33,834 bases of DNA from positions 1-33,834 of the forward strand of contig JABGQL010000057.1 in NCBI GenBank assembly GCA_018648825.1, read 5' to 3'. The notes beneath the pieces were generated by a model. That model ran no database searches. It had not been told where the DNA came from and saw nothing but the letters and a program-made list of their open reading frames with translations. The translations under genes and the position numbers were made by a program. The stretch's first letter is position 1; each line of letters begins with the position of its first letter. Below, one piece after another: positions 25,403 to 32,756 of this stretch. The DNA is from Gammaproteobacteria bacterium. GTDB lineage: Bacteria; Pseudomonadota; Gammaproteobacteria; GCF-002020875.

Positions 25403-25948
25403 TTACTGACAGGAACCGCAGCAGCTGACACCCAGAGAACCGGCACTGGTGACGGCCGCGAGGGCTGCACCATAATCTGGTTCATCGGTGACTTCAGGCA
25501 CAATCTGTTTGTAGGTCACACGACCATCTTTATTGACTACAAAGACCGCACGACAGGTGATGCCAGCCAAGGGGCCATCAGCGAGCAGCACACCATAGTT
25601 GTTGGCGAATTCCTTGTTACGGAAGTCACTGGTAACCGTCAGGTTATCAATACCCTCAGCTTCGCAGAAACGGCCCGCAGCGAAAGGCAGATCCATTGAG
25701 ACAACAGTAACCTCTGCACCGCTGATAGAGGCGGCTTCGGCGTTAAATTTGCGAGTCTCTGCGGCACATACTGGGGTGTCCAGCGATGGTACGACAACGA
25801 TCACCTGTACGTTGTCGGAGGCACCACCAACCACCTTATCAGCCAACCCTTCGGATGCAACAACGGTTACCTGAGGAGCAACAGCCCCTACACTGATCTC
25901 GTTGCCCGCCAGATTGCACTCATTCCCTTTTAGCGTAACAGTCGCCAT
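25403..25948 (-). CDS. tpx: Thiol peroxidase (Tpx-type atypical 2-Cys peroxiredoxin) with Cys-rich tail
   Basis: Tpx reduces peroxides using thioredoxin. Peroxidatic Cys61 lies in PSLDTPVCAAETRKFN and resolving Cys95 in AAGRFCEAEGI, the classic Tpx pair. VVVPSLDTPVC and SDFRNKEFANNYGVLLADGPLAG are Tpx signatures. The protein has 181 residues, longer than the usual 165-168. The extra C-terminal part ends SCCGSCQ with Cys176, Cys177 and Cys180, which is not part of the standard family and could bind metal or act as an extra thiol relay. A strong ribosome site (AAGGAGATATCT) precedes the ATG. Confidence 0.93.
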   Translation of the reverse strand: MATVTLKGNECNLAGNEISVGAVAPQVTVVASEGLADKVVGGASDNVQVIVVVPSLDTPVCAAETRKFNAEAASISGAEVTVVSMDLPFAAGRFCEAEGIDNLTVTSDFRNKEFANNYGVLLADGPLAGITCRAVFVVNKDGRVTYKQIVPEVTDEPDYGAALAAVTSAGSLGVSCCGSCQ

Positions 25949-26081
25949 AGATATCTCCTTACATAAATTGAACAGTTAAAATGCTGGGCGCACTATAGAA
26001 AAAAATGGGGCCGTTGTCCGCAACTATTTTTAGAATCGACGGCAGCTACAGGCTGTCCACAGTCCCTCATCCCCCTCAACC

Positions 26082-27524
26082 TTACCAGCCTCGACGAGGC
26101 GGCCCACGACGACCTCTGGGGGGGCCTTTCGGAGCCTCTGCATCACTCAGGTAACCATCACCATTTTCATCATGAAAATCGAAGCGATTCTCTGGGCCAT
26201 CAAACTCAGCACGAGAGACTCGTCCATCTCCATCACGATCTAGGCGCTGAATAAATCGCCCCTTTTGTGGGGGGCTGGACCTCCGAAACTGCAGTGACTG
26301 GAGAGCCTCTTGTGTTGTACGCTGTACACCCTGAAGCTTATTCGGATAACGCCTGGGATCACTCGACGGCTCCACTGATCTCTTCTCTGCTGCACCACCT
26401 CGCACCAACCGCACAAAGTTGGATACTCGAAGTGTATCCCCTTGCGGCCCTCGGAACTGGAGCTGGGGCTGCCCCTGCCCCACTTTTGGATCACTGCGCT
26501 GCGCCCCCGCACCATGCACATCCATCACCCGTCCACGCATCTTTCCCGTTGCACGACCAAAGGCGATATAGACTGCACTTCCTCCGGGGTTGGGACCATC
26601 CAGATGGGTCGTGCCACTCCAAAAATAGGGGTAGTCTTTCTGCCCCGCCTCATTGGTGATTGAGGAGGTATGAAAACGAGGGTCTATCGCTGCCGACTGG
26701 GTTACATCCGGTGCACGACTATAATCGACGAGGTACTGTAACTCCTTGGCATTGGGTAAGCGCCAGTCACTGTAGCCCGCATAAGTTGAAGATTCAGCAT
26801 AGGCCAGCGCCTGCTTCCAGTTCATCCCCTCTCCGCTATCCTGCTGCGCCCACATCAAGCCGCTACTGTGATCAGTGATGGTGCCATCATCATGTGTTTG
26901 AAACTGATTCTCCCCCACGAGGACGTTGATAACCATACCCCTTGATACGTCCATCGGCAAAATTCACCCCGAACAGGGTCCGGTTTCCAGCCATGGTGGT
27001 ATGGACATACTCGGTACTGGAGAGCCATTGCGCATCGATATAGCGTTCACCCGATGCTGTATCCCCATAGGCAAAATCGAAGTAGTCGGTATTGATAAAG
27101 GGAGTCGCATTGCTCGGTACACGCTTCATCTGCCTACGTCCTGAGAATCCGGTATAGCCACGAAAATCAATCAGCGTGTAGAGCTCCTTGATGGTGGGTA
27201 CTCGCCAGTCACTGTACCCTCCCAACTCCATCTCTCCAGCAATGCGTTTCGCTTCGAGCAGAGACACCTTGCGCGGCTCTACCGCCTTCGACCAGGCCAA
27301 TCCTGTTACTCGGTCCGTTACCGTGCCATCTGCATTATCTCGGTAGCTCGGCTGCTCTCCCTGATAATTTCCATCCTGCCCATAGAATGGCTCTCCTGCT
27401 GCGGGACAAGAGATTTCCGTATGCGCTCCAAACAGGCAACCTGCCCGCTATCTACTGCCCATACGGGCTGCAATAGCGTAGAAACAAGCAGCCATCCCAT
27501 CCATTTTGATCTTGTTTTTAGCAT
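26082..27524 (-). pseudogene. DUF1566/EF-hand exported protein, broken by two frameshifts
   Basis: Three frames together make one recognisable exported protein. A signal peptide starts at 27524 (MLKTRSKWMGWLLVSTLLQPVWA). After VDSGQVACLERI the frame is lost near 27418-27427; the adjacent frame continues with TEISCPAAGEPFYGQDGNYQ, then NADGTVTDRVTGLAWSK. That frame holds one DUF1566 module (GGYSDWRVPTIKELYTLID). It is lost again at a run of five C at 26912-26916 (plus strand). The next frame carries ENQFQTHDDGTITDHSSGLMW, a second DUF1566 module (AGYSDWRLPNAKELQYLVDY) and a C-terminal pair of EF-hand loops (DRDGDGRVSRAE, DENGDGYLSDAE) with a Gly/Pro/Arg tail. It lies immediately behind another broken gene. 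Confidence 0.85.
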
Positions 27525-27564
27525 ATTCAGCTCAGCTCTTTGATTGATTTCCTACGATTCAACA

Positions 27565-28141
27565 TCACCCCTCGACAAAGTGTTTTTGTTGGTAGGCGGC
27601 CTTCCTCTCCATTGCATCCATCTCTTTCAAACTTTTCAGGGTCAGTATAGCCCCTTCCCTTTTCTGTTGAGGCTGCTTCTCCCAGTAGCTGAGTGCTCGC
27701 TGCAAGATTATCCTTTAGATTGAGTAACTGTTGGGAGTCATTACCCTGTTGTCTCTGAGCCTGCTCAACCGCCCGTAACAACAACTCTCTGGCCAAGGTG
27801 TAATTCTTACGCTCAAAGGCAATCTGTGTCGCCGCTTGTAGATAACCAATGTGGCTGGGGTGGAGCTGAACCGCCTCACTGATTAACTGCTCGACACGTC
27901 GCCACGTCTGTTGCTCTGCATAATGCCCTGCCAGCCGGAATGCGGCCTCTGCGGCCTGCTTCTTACCTTGGGTACGTAGCGCTTCCAACGCTGCTGGAGT
28001 GGTGGGGTAATCTTGAGTAACCGATGATATTTGAGCCTGTCACTCTATAGTGACTGCTTGGGTTGTTGCTGAGACAGCTGCAGAGGCACTCAGCGCTATG
28101 GATAGCAGCACCCCAATTACTCCAGCCCGACAATTGATCAT
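27565..28141 (-). pseudogene. Exported TPR-like protein, broken by an in-frame TGA and a frameshift
   Basis: With CAGGAG six bases upstream, the ATG at 28141 opens a signal peptide (MINCRAGVIGVLLSIALSAS, then AAVSA) that stops at an in-frame TGA (28042-28040) after 33 codons. The same frame resumes at once with QAQISSVTQDYPTTPAALEALRTQG and TPR-like helices (AAFRLAGHYAEQQTWRRVEQL; AATQIAFERKNYTLARELLLRAVE). Near 27704, after NLKDNL, the coding quality moves to another frame (QRALSYWEKQPQQKREG, ending QQKHFVEG with TGA at 27565), explained by one extra T. It is a decayed partner of the adjacent DUF1566 gene. Confidence 0.8.
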
Positions 28142-28270
28142 GATTCACTCCTGAACGGTTATATTTGATAAGAGCGTTCATCATCGACAAAAAATAAGCA
28201 GGGAAGATGGATAGAGTGTGAAGAGAATAAGGAGTCTAAAAAAGGGGCTCTCAATTCGTAAAGAAGGCAA

Positions 28271-28549
28271 TCAATCCTCTGAATGGAGGGCCTCCCACCC
28301 CATACAGGCGAGATCGACCACAATGGGGATTGGGCGACTACCAGTGCGGTAGTGGGCCACCATGCGACGGCTCATTCCTAGGGCATTGGCGGCTTTGGTG
28401 AGAGAAAGATGGATCCACTCCATCCAAGTATTAAAACTTGCAGTAGTAGGTAGCCCTGCTTGCTCACGCGCCACCTCATAGAGGCGATCACCCCCCAGAT
28501 CAAAACCATCAGGCCACTCCAGTGCATGCCCCCAATCGTCTACTATCAT
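28271..28549 (-). CDS. Small helix-turn-helix protein
   Basis: This 92-residue protein carries a helix-turn-helix of the Cro/XRE-like kind in its C-terminal half (SLTKAANALGMSRRMVAHYRTGSRPIP). The N-terminal part (DDWGHALEWPDGFDLGGDRLYEVA) resembles the end of DUF2442 domains, which are sometimes fused to such an HTH, so this may be a shortened form. No Shine-Dalgarno is evident. It lies between the decayed TPR/DUF1566 unit and the small secreted protein. Its target is unknown. Confidence 0.65.
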   Translation of the reverse strand: MIVDDWGHALEWPDGFDLGGDRLYEVAREQAGLPTTASFNTWMEWIHLSLTKAANALGMSRRMVAHYRTGSRPIPIVVDLACMGWEALHSED

Positions 28550-28650
28550 TTGTTGGAATAAAGCTAATGAGTGACCCTATCTGTTTACTGTAGAGGCGGA
28601 GGGGGGTTGTCATAAAGTTAGACCTGAACCTTCACCCACGCTTTCAACCA

Positions 28651-29013
28651 TTAGCGCCGACCACGTCCATAGCCACCACTACCATCCCGCAAACGGCTTC
28701 TTGTCATCTTGCCCTGCCCTTGCCCAGCTCCACTGCCGTAGCGGTTGCCACGACCACTGTCTGCGTCTGCCGATTGGCGACTGCTATTGAGGTCTCTGAA
28801 GACAGAACGCTCTTCCGGGGTCATCGCACTGACCCGACTTCTCATCTCATCGCGGAATGCAGTGCGCTCCTCATCGGTCATGGTCGGCGCAGTGCTACGC
28901 ATCTCCACCAGTTGGTCGGTGGTAAAGGTGGTGAGGTCCTCCGCAGAGGCCGTGGTAGACAGCAGCCCAAACAAAGCCGCTGGAATCGCCATCATAAAGG
29001 TCATTTTTTTCAT
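28651..29013 (-). CDS. Small exported protein with EER repeats and Gly/Arg-rich tail
   Basis: This 120-residue protein has a signal peptide (MKKMTFMMAIPAALFGLLSTTASA, cleavage near 24). Two similar helical repeats follow, MTDEERTAFRDEM and MTPEERSVFRDLN. The last 35 residues form a Gly/Arg/Ser-rich tail. The function is unknown. The repeats recall the charged helices of small periplasmic stress proteins, but the LTxxQ motif of Spy is absent. A strong ribosome site (AGGAGAAGAGA) is present. A BaeR-box-like site begins 92 bases upstream, which suggests control by the adjacent two-component system. Confidence 0.78.
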   Translation of the reverse strand: MKKMTFMMAIPAALFGLLSTTASAEDLTTFTTDQLVEMRSTAPTMTDEERTAFRDEMRSRVSAMTPEERSVFRDLNSSRQSADADSGRGNRYGSGAGQGQGKMTRSRLRDGSGGYGRGRR

Positions 29014-29104
29014 TCTCTTCTCCTGATTGATACTTTAAATTATTGAATCCGTTTCTAATACAGACAGATAAAGTATCACCCCACTTCATTGCTGATACGT
29101 TTCA

Positions 29105-29128
29105 CAAATGTGGAGTCAATATGGAGAA
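29105..29128 (-). promoter_or_regulatory. BaeR-box-like site upstream of the small exported protein
   Basis: On the minus strand this site contains TTCTCCATATTGACT, close to the E. coli BaeR box TTTTTCTCCATDATTGGC as I recall it, with a one-base gap. It is 22/24 identical to the site at 31802-31825. It lies 92 bases before the gene start and faces it. The site also falls in the first codons of a possible broken ORF, so a coding explanation remains open. Confidence 0.5.
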
Positions 29129-29434
29129 GGTGACAGCCAGAAACGCATCGACCGTCATAAAATCATGAACTGCTGCTCATACTCCCAGAACGCACTGTAC
29201 TTTATCCAAAAAATGTTAACTGGGCTGATTCAAAAGCAACCTTACCGAGGCTGACACGGACTCAGCATCGATGAAGAGACTCTGGAAGAGCTATTCTCTC
29301 TGCTGGATGAATATCTGGAGGATGATATGAGTGAAGAGCAACGCCAGAGTGCTATAGAGGCGATTCGTGGCACACTAACCCCAGAAGAGGGGCTGTTCAG
29401 CGCAGTAAAGTTCTCCAAGATCATAAATTCCTGA
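29108..29434 (+). pseudogene. Probable decayed ORF with one in-frame TGA
   Basis: A plus-strand frame starting with ATG at 29108 (alternative 29165) reads YGEGDSQKRIDRHKIMNCC, then ALYFIQKMLTGLIQKQPYRG, and stops at a TGA at 29252-29254. The same frame then continues for 59 codons with strong coding character (IDEETLEELFSLLDEYLEDD, MSEEQRQSAIEAIRGTLTPE) to a TGA at 29432. The helical, acidic second half and the codon choice resemble those of the neighbours. No Shine-Dalgarno is seen and I do not recognise a family. This frame takes up most of the 458-bp gap between the small exported protein and the response regulator. The alternative is an unexpressed chance frame. Confidence 0.42.
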
Positions 29435-29471
29435 CAGTCGCATCTACTCTTGCCGGTTCAAAGGAGGTTAT

Positions 29472-30170
29472 TTATGCGCTCTCTTCAAACTTGTAGCCCA
29501 CACCATAGACCGACTTGATAATCTCAGGGTCACTGTGGTGTTCAGCAATCTTTTTACGCAGGTTTTTCACATGGCTATCGACGGTGCGATCGGTCACCAC
29601 ACGACGATCTTCGTAGAGGTTTTCCATCAACTGCGCTCGGGAGAAGATGCGGCCCGGCTGATTCACCAGTGTCGTTAACAGACGAAACTCAATCACCGTT
29701 AGCTCCAGTAGATGCCCAGATACGCTAACCAGCATCCGTTCTGCATCGAGCACAATCGTGCTGTTACCCCCCTTTGATAGCTGTTGCCGATAGGCCAGTG
29801 TACGAAACAGTGCCTTGACCCGCGCCATCACTTCACGTGGACTGAAGGGTTTACAGATGTAGTCATTGGCTCCGATCTCCAGCCCCAGCACTCGGTCGAT
29901 CTCCTCAACCCGAGCAGTCACCATGATGATCGGTACCTCGGTAAAGGCGCGCAGCTCCTGACAGATGGTGATGCCATCCTTGCCTGGCAGCATCAGATCG
30001 AGCAGGATCAGGTCGGGCTGCTGCTGCCGCACCCACTCCACCACCGCCTCGCCATCATCAATCCAGTGGGTGCCGTATCCATTGCTGTGCAGATAGTCTT
30101 GTAACAGTTGTGCGATCTTGGCTTCATCTTCCACCACCAGTACGGTGCGCTGTGGTTCTGTTGTGTTCAT
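29472..30170 (-). CDS. baeR: OmpR-family response regulator, BaeR-like
   Basis: This 232-residue protein has a receiver domain with acidic pocket Glu14-Asp15, phospho-acceptor Asp58 (LILLDLMLPGKDG), Thr85 and Lys107 (YICKPFSPREV). A winged-helix DNA-binding domain follows (TVIEFRLLTTLVNQPGRIFSRAQLMENLY, DRTVDSHVKNLRKKIA, KSVYGVGYKFE). The overall sequence resembles BaeR, which controls envelope-stress genes including spy. It follows the kinase gene by 16 bases, and a Spy-like gene is divergent from the pair. The BaeR name is by similarity and context; CpxR or other OmpR members are alternatives. Confidence 0.85.
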   Translation of the reverse strand: MNTTEPQRTVLVVEDEAKIAQLLQDYLHSNGYGTHWIDDGEAVVEWVRQQQPDLILLDLMLPGKDGITICQELRAFTEVPIIMVTARVEEIDRVLGLEIGANDYICKPFSPREVMARVKALFRTLAYRQQLSKGGNSTIVLDAERMLVSVSGHLLELTVIEFRLLTTLVNQPGRIFSRAQLMENLYEDRRVVTDRTVDSHVKNLRKKIAEHHSDPEIIKSVYGVGYKFEESA

Positions 30171-30186
30171 GCTCTATCTCCTAGTG

Positions 30187-31659
30187 CTATCTCTTTGGGT
30201 CAATCGGTAACTGCAGAGTAATCGTTAGCCCACCTAACGAGGATGGCTCTGCTCTCAATTCACCGCCATGCGCCTTGGCAATACTCTGCACAATGGATAG
30301 CCCCAAACCGGAGCCACCATGGTCACGGTTGCGCGACCCCTCCACCCGGAACAGCCTTTCAAAAATACGGGGGATCAGCTCCGGAGGAACACCCGGTGCG
30401 CTATCTTCAAAATGGATGAGTAATGAACTACCCACCTCACAATGGACTTTCACCTCCCCCCCCTCATCGGTATAGCGCTGACTATTCTCTAACAGGTTGG
30501 TGAAGAGCTGGGTCAGGCGCTGGGGGTCTGCCAACAGATGTGGCCCCTCCCCTTCACAACCCACCGTCAATATAATCTGCCTCTGCTGCATAGTGACGAT
30601 GAACCCTTCTGCCACGCCTCTCAAGAGCTCCAGTGGCAACACCCGCTCTTTTTCATAGGAGAGTGACCCCTGATCCGAGAGTGAGAGTTGGTAGAGGTCA
30701 TCCACCAACCGCTTGAGCTGTTTCACTTCTAACGATAGAGACTGTATCGACTCACGGTTGAGTGGACGCACCCCATCCTCCATCGCCTCTAGCTCCCCTC
30801 TCAATACGGTGAGTGGGGTGCGCAGTTCATGGGAGATATCTGCAATCCACTGGCGACGGGAGCGCTGGTTCTGCTCTAAGGTCTCCACCAGTGTATTGAG
30901 ATCCGCAGCTAAGTCACCTAACTCATCCCGCCTGATTTTTTCGATACGAACCTCAAACTGCCCTGCGGTCAGTTGACGTGCCATCTTAGCGATACCGGAG
31001 ATTGGACGAACAAACAGTCGCGCCAGCAGCAGCGCAGCGATGATCGCAATCAGCAGTGAGAGCAGTGCAGTAAGCAATAGGTTGTCAAATTGCTGCTGCT
31101 CAAATTGTTGATCCAGTTCTGTACGGCGCGGAGTAAAGATTCGAAGGGTCAGATAGCCCACCACCTGCCGCTCCAGCTGAATGGGGAGTAGACGGTGTTT
31201 TGTCGTGGGTGGCGGCCCAATCACTTGAGCACGCGCAGCATCTAGCAGACCAAGCCTCTCCCGCATAAAGCGAGGGGGGGATGGGGGATGTCTCTCATCT
31301 GCAGCGGCAAGCTCTGAAGGGGGGCCACCTCCACGAGGCCCCGCCCCTCTTCTACCAAATCCAGGGCCATCGGGACCACGAGGTAGTCGCGGCGGTAGCA
31401 TGTTGGATTCAACCAACAGTTGATGCCACAAGCGGGGGTTTTCTTGTAGGAAGGCCCAGCTCTTCTGCTCTCGGTACTGCTCACTCAATGCCAGCCTAAA
31501 CCCATCCAGCCGCTTCAGTTTCACCTCTTCAATGTACTGGGTAAAGCCCTGTTGAAAGCTGAGCCGAGAGAGCACCATACTGATCGCCAAGACCAGCATC
31601 ACCACCAAGAGGATGGCGAAGAACAGTTTGTGCCAAATTTTGATGCGAATAGAGAACAT
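30187..31659 (-). CDS. baeS: Sensor histidine kinase, BaeS-like
   Basis: This 490-residue membrane kinase has TM1 (about 11-31), a periplasmic sensor region (32-193), TM2 (194-214), HAMP (215-267), a dimerisation domain with phospho-acceptor His277 (DISHELRTPL), and an HATPase domain with the N-box (NLLENSQRYTDEGG) and the GGSGLGLSIV G-box. The sensor region contains a striking Pro/Gly/Arg-rich insert (about 89-130, LPPRLPRGPDGPGFGRRGAG and PRGGGPP) not typical of E. coli BaeS. No ribosome site is obvious before the ATG. It is co-directional with the regulator gene and divergent from the Spy-like gene. Confidence 0.86.
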   Translation of the reverse strand: MFSIRIKIWHKLFFAILLVVMLVLAISMVLSRLSFQQGFTQYIEEVKLKRLDGFRLALSEQYREQKSWAFLQENPRLWHQLLVESNMLPPRLPRGPDGPGFGRRGAGPRGGGPPSELAAADERHPPSPPRFMRERLGLLDAARAQVIGPPPTTKHRLLPIQLERQVVGYLTLRIFTPRRTELDQQFEQQQFDNLLLTALLSLLIAIIAALLLARLFVRPISGIAKMARQLTAGQFEVRIEKIRRDELGDLAADLNTLVETLEQNQRSRRQWIADISHELRTPLTVLRGELEAMEDGVRPLNRESIQSLSLEVKQLKRLVDDLYQLSLSDQGSLSYEKERVLPLELLRGVAEGFIVTMQQRQIILTVGCEGEGPHLLADPQRLTQLFTNLLENSQRYTDEGGEVKVHCEVGSSLLIHFEDSAPGVPPELIPRIFERLFRVEGSRNRDHGGSGLGLSIVQSIAKAHGGELRAEPSSLGGLTITLQLPIDPKR

Positions 31660-31801
31660 ATTTTGGACTATAGCACCTACTTATGTAGAGGCACTGAATA
31701 GAATCCGTTGCTTCACTGGATGCATAGCGACTACTTCATTAGAGATTGCATCAATCATGGTTACTGCCCCTTATTTGAATGGCTACGCAGATTTTGACGA
31801 T

Positions 31802-31825
31802 CAAATGTGCAGTCAGTATGGAGAA
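31802..31825 (-). promoter_or_regulatory. BaeR-box-like site in the baeS/spy divergent region
   Basis: The minus strand reads TTTCTCCATACTGACT, resembling the BaeR box. The 24 bases match the site at 29105-29128 at 22 positions. It is 143 bases upstream of baeS in the same orientation and 123 bases before the Spy-like start in the other direction, so it could serve autoregulation, spy activation, or both. The rest of the 289-bp divergent gap shows no gene. Confidence 0.5.
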
Positions 31826-31948
31826 ATCATTCACAATCTCTTCATACTCTCTCCCTATTCGCTACATGGTTGCGTTCTATCTTATGGGGTAAGGAGAGAC
31901 AACCAATAAACACTCTCCTGTTTCCACTCAATAGTAAGGAGAAACACC

Positions 31949-32323
31949 ATGAACCTCAAGAAAGCCCTGCTGCTCTCTGTAGCAGCACTATTCATTACCG
32001 GTAGCGCCTATGCGATGGGGCCCGGCGGTCCGTCAGGAGGCCCTCCATTCGGCCCACTCCATATGGAGCGACTGCAGTTTGATCTCGATCTGAGCGACAC
32101 CCAGGCAGCCTCTCTGAAACAGCTATTTGAAGAACAGCGCATCAAACATCGACAGCACCGCAAACAACGACGCACCATGCGTAATGAGATGCACAACACT
32201 CTCTCTGAACTCTTAACGGTCAGCCAGCTCGAAGATTTCAAGGCGATCCAACAGCAGCAGAGGAGAAAGGGTCACAGAAAATTTGAGCAGAGACAGAGGC
32301 CACGCTGCGATCAAAGTTGGTAG
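31949..32323 (+). CDS. Spy/CpxP-like periplasmic chaperone
   Basis: This 124-residue exported protein has a signal peptide (MNLKKALLLSVAALFITGSAYA). After it come a Gly/Pro stretch (MGPGGPSGGPPFGP) and an all-helical, very basic and Gln-rich body. The two LTxxQ-type motifs of the Spy/CpxP family appear as LSDTQ (about 48-53) and LTVSQ (about 88-93). Such proteins bind unfolded proteins or sensor kinases in the periplasm. A good ribosome site (AAGGAGAAACACC) precedes the start. It is divergent from baeS and shares the BaeR-like site, which fits the known BaeR-Spy relationship. Confidence 0.85.
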   Translation: MNLKKALLLSVAALFITGSAYAMGPGGPSGGPPFGPLHMERLQFDLDLSDTQAASLKQLFEEQRIKHRQHRKQRRTMRNEMHNTLSELLTVSQLEDFKAIQQQQRRKGHRKFEQRQRPRCDQSW

Positions 32324-32332
32324 ATAATGCCT

Positions 32333-32358
32333 CCCCCCCTGTGCAAAAAAAGGGGGGG
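32333..32358 (+). terminator. C7/G7 hairpin after the Spy-like gene
   Basis: Seven C (32333-32339) and seven G (32352-32358) can pair around a 12-base loop just after the Spy-like stop codon. There is no T-run behind the stem, so it is a possible but atypical terminator. It is similar in composition to the C/G-run hairpin after ppk2. Confidence 0.4.
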
Positions 32359-32397
32359 TGTCCCTACATTTAGGCATTTCACGACAATAACCCCAAA

Positions 32398-32419
32398 AAA
32401 TACGTAATTCTGCGTATTT
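32398..32419. promoter_or_regulatory. Inverted repeat upstream of the 59-residue membrane protein
   Basis: AAATACG (32398-32404) and CGTATTT (32413-32419) are perfect 7-bp inverted repeats with an 8-base spacer, centred about 48 bases before the small membrane protein start. It may be a transcription-factor site; no known regulator pattern was recognised. Confidence 0.4.
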
Positions 32420-32455
32420 ATACAGCGCCTGTTTTGCATTTAGAGTAAGGGGGTC

Positions 32456-32635
32456 ATGGATTCACCAAACAATCATCAGGAGACCCCTCCAACACTGGAG
32501 CTGTTTCTATCAACCACCACCGGCATCATCTACGGTTTGGGTATTGCGATCTTGATCCTCTCGCTATTTGGTATTGCGTTGGATAGCGATACCCTTTCAG
32601 CAATGACCGAGATTCTGTTCGGCATATCCATTTAA
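32456..32635 (+). CDS. Small single-pass membrane protein (59 residues)
   Basis: An ATG at 32456 with AGGGGG four bases upstream opens a 59-codon frame. The product has a polar N-terminus (MDSPNNHQETPPTLELFLST) and one hydrophobic helix (about 25-45, IIYGLGIAILILSLFGIALD). It ends in a short acidic to neutral tail, DSDTLSAMTEILFGISI. It has no cysteine and no family that I recognise. It is one of the few features in the 433-bp gap between the Spy-like gene and the DUF302-like gene. The ribosome site, codon use and clean TM helix argue that it is real, but this is not proven. Confidence 0.65.
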   Translation: MDSPNNHQETPPTLELFLSTTTGIIYGLGIAILILSLFGIALDSDTLSAMTEILFGISI

Positions 32636-32756
32636 CCTACTCCCCTTAGTTATAGGATATAGAGTATTCCCAGAAATCTTTGTATCTGCCTGTAAAATCG
32701 CATAACATCATAATCTTTGCGGCTTTTCTATAACAATAAAAGGATTCATCTCACTC

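Noticed and set aside
28040-28042. In-frame TGA in the TPR-like gene read as selenocysteine
   Set aside because: The codon lies just after a signal peptide, the protein is not a selenoprotein type, no SECIS-like hairpin stands out, and the same gene has a second lesion; decay is simpler.
31613-31909. 98-residue plus-strand frame overlapping the baeS start
   Set aside because: It runs across the kinase start on the other strand, has no ribosome site and mixed composition; kept only as a possible remnant in the alternative finding.
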